DNA of 6,493 bases from positions 1 through 6,493 of the forward strand of contig JBCDIQ010000337.1 in NCBI GenBank assembly GCA_039024295.1, in the 5' to 3' direction. Below are positions 1 through 4,747 of this stretch, in pieces (the first letter of the stretch is position 1; every line of letters begins with the position of its first letter). This stretch comes from JBCDIQ01 sp039024295. Lineage in GTDB: Bacteria > Bacteroidota > Bacteroidia > J057. The notes under the pieces were generated by a model. The model searched no databases. It saw nothing but the letters and a program-made list of their open reading frames with translations, and was not told where the DNA came from. The position numbers and the translations under genes were made by a program.

Positions 1-9
1 GCGATAGTA

Positions 10-39
10 TAACAAACATGAGGTGGGAGCCTCGCGTTA
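10..39 (+). repeat. Small hairpin framed by TAAC and GTTA
   Basis: TGAGGT (19-24) pairs with GCCTCG (29-34), using two G-T pairs, around a GGGA loop of the GNRA type. TAAC (10-13) and GTTA (36-39) flank it as matching arms. The frame of about 30 bases recalls the hairpin at 2414-2450. It lies beyond the 3' end of metZ. The stem fits plus-strand RNA better than minus-strand RNA, so it is a poor metZ terminator. Confidence 0.3.
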
Positions 40-101
40 GCGTAATCAGAATTGTATATTACCCAAAAAGACAGTATTTAGCGCAATCTAAAATTCCAAC
101 T

Positions 102-1265
102 TTAAAGCACCTCCAAAGCCTGCTCGATATCCCTGATAATATCTTCCACATGCTCCAGGCCAACAGATAAGCGAATCAATCCTGGCCGAATACCTACTTC
201 CTGCCGTTGTGCCTCGCTAAGCTTAGCATGTGTAGAAATGGTCGGCAGGGTGGCAATGCTCCGGCTATCTCCAAGGTTGGAAGACAGCGATATCATCTTC
301 AACTGATCCAGAAACGCCATGCTCCGCTTCAAGCCTCCTTTGACTTCGAGGGTCACGATTCCCCCACCTGCTTTCATTTGTTTTTGGGCAATCGCATGCT
401 GAGGATGCGTAGGGAGAAAAGGGTAGTTGACCTGTACCAATTCCGGGTGCTCCTGGAAGTGCTCCGCCAGATGAAGGGCATTGGCACAATGCCGGTCCAT
501 GCGAACATGCAGGGTTTCCAGGCTTTTGGAGAGGATCCAGGCATTGAAAGGCGCAATGGAAGGGCCCGTTTTACGACAGAATTTTCGCACCTCGCCGATC
601 AGGTCTTTTGAGCCCATCACGGCTCCCCCAAGGACCCGGCCCTGCCCGTCAATAAATTTAGTGGCAGAATGGGTCACCATGTGTGCCCCAAACTTGGCAG
701 GTTGCTGCAAATAAGGAGTTGCAAAGCAGTTGTCTACATTGAAGATGAGGTTATGTTTCGCCGCCAACTTGCCCACTGCCTCTAAATCCACCAGGGCCAG
801 GCCCGGATTGGAAGGCGTTTCGACAAATATCATGCGCGTATTGGGCTGAATAAGTGCCTCCCAGTTATCGGTATCCACCGGATCTGCCAGGGTATGTGTA
901 ATGCCGAACTTGGGTAAAATTTGCGTCAAAATCCCATAAGAAGCCCCAAATAAAGCACGTGAAGCCAGTATGTGATCACCGCTTTGCAGTAAACCCGCCA
1001 AACTCGCAAAGACAGCCGCCATCCCTGATGCAGTTGCACAGCCATCCTCCATTCCTTCCATTGCCGCCATCTTTTGCTCGAATTCCTGGCCGTTCGGATT
1101 GGAATAGCGGCTGTAAATGTTGCCTTCCATCTCATCAGCAAACAGCGCCCGCATCTGCTCCGCACTCTCAAATACAAAACTCGAAGTATTGTACATCGGC
1201 ACGGCATGCTCCCGGTGTTGGGAGCGTTCCACTTGTAACCGTATCGCTTTCGTTTCGTCTCTCAT
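102..1265 (-). CDS. metZ: O-succinylhomoserine sulfhydrylase (MetZ-type, PLP-dependent Cys/Met metabolism enzyme)
   Basis: This 387-residue protein belongs to the Cys/Met metabolism PLP-dependent enzyme family (fold type I). Family members of the MetZ type join O-succinylhomoserine and sulfide to make homocysteine in the cytoplasm, the direct-sulfhydrylation route to methionine. Visible landmarks are the YSRYSNPN segment (residues 51-58, where Tyr and Arg contact the PLP phosphate of the neighbouring subunit), SGM at 80-82, the Asp of NVDNCFATP (D178, pairs with the PLP ring nitrogen), and the Schiff-base lysine K203 in SATKFIDGQGRVLGG. That last stretch is more typical of MetZ than of cystathionine gamma-synthase or methionine gamma-lyase, though these relatives cannot be fully excluded. 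Length is normal and the gene looks intact. Its ATG overlaps the stop of the upstream osmC-like gene by four bases (ATGA at 1262-1265), which implies one operon and probably coupled translation. Confidence 0.9.
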   Translation of the reverse strand: MRDETKAIRLQVERSQHREHAVPMYNTSSFVFESAEQMRALFADEMEGNIYSRYSNPNGQEFEQKMAAMEGMEDGCATASGMAAVFASLAGLLQSGDHILASRALFGASYGILTQILPKFGITHTLADPVDTDNWEALIQPNTRMIFVETPSNPGLALVDLEAVGKLAAKHNLIFNVDNCFATPYLQQPAKFGAHMVTHSATKFIDGQGRVLGGAVMGSKDLIGEVRKFCRKTGPSIAPFNAWILSKSLETLHVRMDRHCANALHLAEHFQEHPELVQVNYPFLPTHPQHAIAQKQMKAGGGIVTLEVKGGLKRSMAFLDQLKMISLSSNLGDSRSIATLPTISTHAKLSEAQRQEVGIRPGLIRLSVGLEHVEDIIRDIEQALEVL

Positions 1266-1681
1266 TTTGCTTCTATGTTAAAGCTATGCGTAATCTCTGC
1301 CATCTGCTCCAGCATCCGGGTTGCAGAGCAGTATTTTTCCATTGAAAGATTGATGGCCCGCTCGACTTTATCCGGGTCCAGCTGGCCAATCAAGGTATAA
1401 TGCACATGGATTTTGCGGAATACGGAAGGCACTTCGTCTGAATCACGCGCTCCCTGCACTTCTATCTTTATATCATCAATTTCTTGCCGCATACGTTTCA
1501 AAATTAACACTACGTCGATTGCACTGCAACTCCCCAGCCCAACCAGCAGGAGTTCCATCGGTCGAAACCCCTTTCCTTCTCCCCCTGCAGCCTCACTGCC
1601 ATCGGTGTGTACAACCTGGCCCTCAGCATTGAGCGCTTCAAAGTGGACGGCATCGTTTTCTCGGTGAAGGGTGATGTTCAT
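1262..1681 (-). CDS. OsmC/Ohr-family protein (probable thiol-dependent peroxidase)
   Basis: This 139-residue protein has the OsmC fold pattern: an N-terminal strand region, a GFRPMELLLVGLGSCSAIDV segment (residues 39-58) leading into the long central helix, and a C-terminal EKYCSATRML segment (115-124). The two cysteines used by OsmC/Ohr enzymes to reduce organic or fatty-acid hydroperoxides are both present, C52 and C118. It more resembles the general OsmC/YhfA-like branch than classical Ohr, so the substrate is uncertain. It is cytoplasmic, with no signal peptide. It is the first gene of a leftward operon with metZ, overlapping it by ATGA. The link to sulfur metabolism is suggested by position only. 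The ATG at 1681 is the first plausible start and gives the usual family length. Confidence 0.88.
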   Translation of the reverse strand: MNITLHRENDAVHFEALNAEGQVVHTDGSEAAGGEGKGFRPMELLLVGLGSCSAIDVVLILKRMRQEIDDIKIEVQGARDSDEVPSVFRKIHVHYTLIGQLDPDKVERAINLSMEKYCSATRMLEQMAEITHSFNIEAK

Positions 1682-1884
1682 GTTTGTATGGGTGAATCGG
1701 GATTTGAGGGGTGAAAAAGGCAGAAAGTGCCTATCTTTCAGGAGCAGGAATAAATTCGATTTCGAGTTGACGCTGAAATTTTGAGGATAGGCTACGACGA
1801 ACTGGGACCAAAAGCCCCCTTAACTCTGAAAAAGGATCCGAAGATAGGGAGCTATTTTATTTCCTGAACAAAAAAGCTGAAAAA
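1682..1884. other. Intergenic spacer between divergent genes, with three CTGAAA...GATAGG motifs
   Basis: This 203-base spacer separates the leftward osmC-metZ operon from the rightward gene at 1885, so both promoters should lie here. I see no confident Bacteroidota promoter (TTTG ... TAnnTTTG). It holds three related motifs. One is CTGAAAGATAGGC on the minus strand (1729-1741). The second is CTGAAA (1773-1778) plus GATAGGC (1786-1792) on the plus strand. The third is CTGAAA (1826-1831) plus GATAGG (1843-1848). The first and second form an interrupted inverted repeat. No gene is recognisable here. Confidence 0.5.
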
Positions 1885-2421
1885 ATGAGGTGTTACATCC
1901 ATTTTGCAATCATTCTCATGCTTGGAAATTCGTGTGTGGAAAGGTCAGTGCAAGAACCAAGAATGGAACTTCCAGGATTGGATATTCTCATCGACTCCCA
2001 GCTTGATAATTTAAGCAACGAGCATCAGGTTATATTTTTTCAGTCAGAAACGCATAAGAAGGACTTGAAAAACCTAAAGGAGGATCTTCAATATTTGACC
2101 AAATTCGATATTGACTCTACGGAGTTGATTTTGTTCCACCAGGAGATACATACTTGTGGAAGCCTGCGAAAACGAGTTTGGTACAATGAAGCGTTCACCT
2201 TGACCATCGCTGACTTTGAGACCATTATTGGCAGCGACCACATTAAACTGATTAACATTAAAATCGACTCAAAAGATGATAAAGTCGAACTTTTCACCAC
2301 GCCTAACGCACCGTTGGAGTACCTCATAATAAACGATAAGCACTATCAACCAGGTTATGAAAGCAGAATTGTCGTACTCGATGAAGCAATTGAAAATTTT
2401 GAAAGAGAACAATGCCCATAA
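1885..2421 (+). CDS. Hypothetical probable lipoprotein
   Basis: I do not recognise this 178-residue protein. Its start is a short hydrophobic signal (residues 5-14) ending in LGNSC with Cys at position 17. The site is looser than a classical lipobox, but such sites are common in Bacteroidota lipoproteins. The mature part is hydrophilic and charged, with a lysine/glutamate-rich helical stretch (about 52-75) followed by a likely strand-rich half with HTCGS (about 90-94) and a final CP. It therefore probably sits in the periplasm, attached to a membrane. It stands alone ahead of the thioredoxin-like lipoprotein gene, 54 bases away, and its stop codon (2419-2421) lies inside a strong hairpin. The ATG at 1885 is chosen because it places the signal peptide at the N-terminus. 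No function can be assigned. Confidence 0.7.
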   Translation: MRCYIHFAIILMLGNSCVERSVQEPRMELPGLDILIDSQLDNLSNEHQVIFFQSETHKKDLKNLKEDLQYLTKFDIDSTELILFHQEIHTCGSLRKRVWYNEAFTLTIADFETIIGSDHIKLINIKIDSKDDKVELFTTPNAPLEYLIINDKHYQPGYESRIVVLDEAIENFEREQCP

Positions 2422-2450
2422 CATAGTATGGCACCCATGCTTCGTTAGGC
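2414..2450 (+). repeat. attC-like imperfect hairpin overlapping the stop codon of the upstream gene
   Basis: The 37 bases fold back on themselves. GCC (2414-2416) pairs with GGC (2448-2450), TAAC (2419-2422) with GTTA (2444-2447), and AGTATGG (2425-2431) with CCATGCT (2435-2441, one G-T pair), around a CAC loop. Two unpaired bases (CA, 2417-2418) and a 2x2 internal loop interrupt it. The right arm GTTAGGC fits the integron core-site consensus GTTRRRY. The left arm CCATAAC fits RYYYAAC only in part. Position just at the 3' end of a gene, bulged bases on one arm and a GTTAGGC end all match attC design, but at 37 bases it is shorter than known attC sites. No T-run follows, so it is not a standard terminator. 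Confidence 0.45.
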
Positions 2451-2475
2451 AGAATCCCAATTAAAAATCGGTAAA

Positions 2476-2976
2476 ATGAAAAAGCTTCTCTACCCCCTCA
2501 TTTCTATAGCCCTCCTGATAAGCTGTTCGCCCCAGGAGGAAAAAAGGATTTCATTTGAGGGCATCCAAAATTTCGATTTTACAAATTCACTTGCCCAGGC
2601 AAAAACAAAAGACAAGAAGCTTTTGATCTATTTTTCCGGCGAAACCTATGAGAATTGTCATTACATGGAAAAAGCGGTTCTCGCTGATCCAGAAGTTGTA
2701 AGCGCGATCCTACAAGACTACATGTTTATCATGTTAATGGTCGATGACATGACAATGGCGGAGGAGCAATTCTGGAGGTATGGCAGACATTCGCACCTTC
2801 CCCTTAAACGAGTTGGAGACATAAACATGGAATATCAATATGAACTTACCCGAGCAGGATCGAATCCTATATTTACCATTGTCTCTGAGGATGAAAAGAC
2901 ACAGGCTATATTGGGCTTCACCAATGATAAAGGTGACTTTTTAGCATTCTTGAAAAAGAATAGGGCAAGTCTATGA
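2476..2976 (+). CDS. Thioredoxin-fold lipoprotein related to the DsbD C-terminal domain, single active-site Cys
   Basis: This 166-residue protein starts with a clear lipoprotein signal, a hydrophobic run (4-15) ending in LLISC with the lipid-bearing Cys at 17. The rest resembles the C-terminal thioredoxin domain of DsbD-type proteins and the thioredoxin_7 group. It has KKLLIYFSGETYENCHYMEK (47-66), then DPEVVSAIL and the strand MFIMLMVDD (83-91), and a SNP (129-131) that would supply the cis-proline opposite the active site. DsbD-type domains normally carry CVNC here. This protein has YENC, so only C61 remains and a standard disulfide cycle is unlikely. It may bind or reduce by a one-cysteine route, or have lost catalysis. 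It probably faces the periplasm. Its last bases overlap the next gene by ATGA. Confidence 0.78.
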   Translation: MKKLLYPLISIALLISCSPQEEKRISFEGIQNFDFTNSLAQAKTKDKKLLIYFSGETYENCHYMEKAVLADPEVVSAILQDYMFIMLMVDDMTMAEEQFWRYGRHSHLPLKRVGDINMEYQYELTRAGSNPIFTIVSEDEKTQAILGFTNDKGDFLAFLKKNRASL

Positions 2977-3170
2977 TGCATACAAATTCCAGCAGGACCA
3001 AAATCATCGCATATACTTTATCTATTCTACTACCTGTCATAGCTTTAGCCTCATTATTCACAAGCTGTGAGAACCAAGGAGAAACGTCGGAAACGAAATT
3101 TGAAAGACAATTTAGCACAGAATTAAAAGAACTGGAAATGCTGGAAAACCAGGAAAACGAAAAAAGATAG
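2973..3170 (+). CDS. Small lipoprotein, 65 residues
   Basis: This very short protein has a basic N-terminus (SRTK), a long hydrophobic run (about 11-30) and a lipobox-like LFTSC with Cys at 32. Only about 33 residues follow: an acidic, helical tail rich in Glu, Lys and Leu that may form a short coiled coil. It begins at ATGATG. The first ATG overlaps the stop of the thioredoxin-like lipoprotein gene (ATGA at 2973-2976), and the second Met is equally usable. The tight overlap suggests cotranslation and a partner role with that lipoprotein, which is inference. An alternative reading is a lipoprotein anchor that was once fused to the CPCC domain in the frame one base back, since one added A in the run 3160-3165 would join the two. 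Confidence 0.6.
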   Translation: MMHTNSSRTKIIAYTLSILLPVIALASLFTSCENQGETSETKFERQFSTELKELEMLENQENEKR

Positions 3171-3182
3171 TCCCTAAAGGAG

Positions 3183-3442
3183 ATGAGCTTCAATGTCCTT
3201 GCTGTGATTATTTCACATTAGGGAAACGTGGAGAATACGATATCTGTCCAGTCTGCTTTTGGGAAGATGATGGGATTGATATCGATCAACTGGATGAGCA
3301 TTCTGACCCCAATCATATCACGCTCAGGCAAGGCCGCAGTAATTTCCAAAAATATGGTGCATGCGATTCTACTGTGGTCAAAAATATGATATCAAGATCA
3401 AAAAGGAAAAATTTCAGGTTTGAACAAAGGATATTGAAATAG
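3183..3442 (+). pseudogene. CPCC-family cysteine-rich protein, start out of frame by one base
   Basis: Bases 3194-3442 encode 82 residues beginning CPCCDYFTLGKRGEYDICPV and continuing CFWEDDG, with FQKYGAC near residues 51-57. This is the pattern of the cysteine-rich CPCC family (paired CPxC motifs, probably a zinc ribbon, function not known to me). That frame is open from 3116 but contains no ATG, GTG or TTG before the first CPCC. An ATG at 3183, preceded by AAAGGAG, lies 12 bases after the previous stop and reads Met-Ser-Phe in the frame one base off. Adding one base at 3192-3193 would give MSFKCPCC, a typical family N-terminus, for an 86-residue protein. I therefore read this as a one-base deletion, real or from sequencing. 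A fusion to the preceding lipoprotein or an AUA start at 3167 are the alternatives. Confidence 0.7.
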
Positions 3443-3484
3443 GAGTCAGGGAATAGCCAATTTTCCAGTCCATATGCGATATTA

Positions 3485-3991
3485 GTGACTGCACCCAAAA
3501 TAACATGGCTAGTATTTTGGTTATGCTCTTATATGCAACCCTTTAACCCCATCTTAAAAATGCGGAGAATCAGAGATCACGTAGTAGCTGCAAAAGTCTA
3601 TCTATATAATCCACCAGTGACATTAGAAAATGAGAGTATTTTACCTGAGGTTGCTTACAGTCAAACAGGATGGGTACTAAGTCCAGAACAAGTGGATTCT
3701 GCAATACAAATATTGACACAAAAGCTCCCAGATTATCCTACAGATATCACCTGGTGTTTTATTCCAAGGCACCTCATTGTATTTTTTGACAAAGATGGAG
3801 GGGTTTTAGGCTTTGTTAAGATTTGCTTCCAGTGTTCAAACTATATGGTATTCCCCAATGCACCTGTCGAAGGAAATAACATAAAGTACTTCCGGAGCAT
3901 TATGGATGAATTAGAAATCCCAATTTTTTCTGATGATGAAGCGTATGTGGCCTTTTTAGCAGATAAAAATCAAGAGAAACTGCTGGCTTAA
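3485..3991 (+). CDS. Hypothetical protein with CFxPRH...ICFQC motif
   Basis: This frame reads 168 residues from a GTG at 3485. ATG codons at 3533 (Met17) or 3560 (Met26) are more likely true starts, because the first 16 residues look unlike the rest and resemble no clear signal. The core holds CFIPRHLIVFFDKDGGVLGF (91-110) followed by VKICFQC (111-117), then FRSIMDELEIPIFSD (136-150). The spacing Cys91, His96, Cys114, Cys117 would suit a small metal site, which is inference. Similar C-PRH...ICF-C layouts recur in short unnamed Bacteroidota proteins as I recall them, but I cannot name the family. It is probably cytoplasmic. It lies 42 bases after the CPCC gene and 42 bases before the SUKH-like gene, in the most AT-rich part of the window. 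Confidence 0.65.
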   Translation: MTAPKITWLVFWLCSYMQPFNPILKMRRIRDHVVAAKVYLYNPPVTLENESILPEVAYSQTGWVLSPEQVDSAIQILTQKLPDYPTDITWCFIPRHLIVFFDKDGGVLGFVKICFQCSNYMVFPNAPVEGNNIKYFRSIMDELEIPIFSDDEAYVAFLADKNQEKLLA

Positions 3992-4033
3992 AAAAATAAT
4001 CATCCCCCCACATCTTCCGATAAAATACGTGCG

Positions 4034-4507
4034 ATGAAGATCAACGGAAATGAATTACCCAAACGAATTTTCAAGTTAATACAGGAGGACAAATGGATTA
4101 GACCTGCTGATACTTCAAAGTTATTACGTCTGATCGTTGAGAAGTCCCCCTTTGAGGATGACCAATCGCTTCTAACAAAGATGGTCAAAGGATTCACCTT
4201 ATACGGCCTTGAATCCATGAAAAGAGAATCAATTTCATTCAAAAAATGGGCTGAATCAGGAGAAAGCGTTATGCTCCATGGAAAAAAAGATACGCTTGTA
4301 AAGCCAGGGGAAGTTGATCCGGATAAGCTAATTCTATTCGCTGATTTTGGATTGGGGGAAGACACTCCATTTGGGTTGGATTTTCAGGAGGATGAATCAG
4401 CTCCCACAGTCGTTTTGCTTTACTATGGCAAGGATCCTTTTAAGGATAATAGGTGGGTGGAGTTGACAAAATCATTTGAGGAATTCGAAGAATTGGTCAT
4501 GACGTAA
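4034..4507 (+). CDS. SUKH/SMI1-KNR4-like protein, possible immunity protein
   Basis: This 157-residue protein lacks a signal peptide and is probably cytoplasmic. The C-terminal half matches the SUKH (SMI1/KNR4) pattern: DPDKLILFADFGLGEDTP (95-112), GLDFQED (114-120), a hydrophobic strand TVVLLYYG (125-132), NRWVEL (139-144) and a closing helix SFEEFEELV (147-155). The N-terminal half is helical and less typical, so the call rests on the second half. Bacterial SUKH proteins are known mainly as immunity proteins that neutralise toxins of contact-dependent and other polymorphic systems. No toxin gene lies beside it here, so such a role would be as an orphan immunity gene. No Shine-Dalgarno is visible before the ATG. 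The gene follows the previous stop by 42 bases. Confidence 0.6.
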   Translation: MKINGNELPKRIFKLIQEDKWIRPADTSKLLRLIVEKSPFEDDQSLLTKMVKGFTLYGLESMKRESISFKKWAESGESVMLHGKKDTLVKPGEVDPDKLILFADFGLGEDTPFGLDFQEDESAPTVVLLYYGKDPFKDNRWVELTKSFEEFEELVMT

Positions 4508-4746
4508 TCATTAGACCATCGGCCAAATATGAAGCAATCAAGAGTAGTAAACCAGCGGTCAGCTCAGTCTAATGAAAAGGAATATTTCACTCAACATATT
4601 ACTCGTACTCTTTTTCCTAAACACATGAAAAAATACGATTTGCCGGTTCTTGGAGGTTGTAATAGCGTACAAAGGAGCCAACCGCTGCTGAATACACTTC
4701 AGCACAAGGCTATACCCGCCGAAAACCCTCGAAACGAATTCTTTCG
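4508..4746 (+). other. Spacer with hairpins and a possible signal-peptide remnant
   Basis: No convincing intact gene lies in these 239 bases. An 18-codon frame (4572-4628) reads MKRNISLNILLVLFFLNT then stops. It has the form of a secretion signal with nothing behind it, so it may be what is left of an exported-protein gene. Further on, TGCTGAA (4686-4692) and TTCAGCA (4698-4704) form a perfect 7-base stem around TACAC. Outside it AGCC (4676-4679) can pair with GGCT (4708-4711). Just before the next gene, TCGAAA (4729-4734) pairs with TTTCGA (4742-4747), ending on the first base of the ATG. Confidence 0.5.
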
Positions 4747-4747
4747 A
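4729..4747 (+). promoter_or_regulatory. Small hairpin touching the start codon of the S41 peptidase gene
   Basis: TCGAAA and TTTCGA pair perfectly around a CGAATTC loop, and the last stem base is the A of the ATG at 4747. In the mRNA this could partly mask the start. The stem is only six bases, with four A-U pairs, so the effect may be slight. Confidence 0.3.

Noticed and set aside
19..34. Rho-independent terminator of metZ
   Set aside because: On the metZ-sense strand the stem loses its G-U pairs and only a weak, broken T-rich stretch follows.
207..714. Plus-strand frames inside metZ
   Set aside because: They lie opposite a clear, intact MetZ coding sequence and show no family features.
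3160..3166. AAAAAAG as a programmed -1 frameshift heptamer
   Set aside because: In the upstream frame the codons are GAA AAA AGA, so the heptamer is not in the A AAA AAG phase needed for tandem slippage.
4634..4642. TACGATTTG as a Bacteroidota -7 promoter element
   Set aside because: The consensus TAnnTTTG has two bases between TA and TTTG, and here there are three. No clear TTTG lies at the -33 distance.
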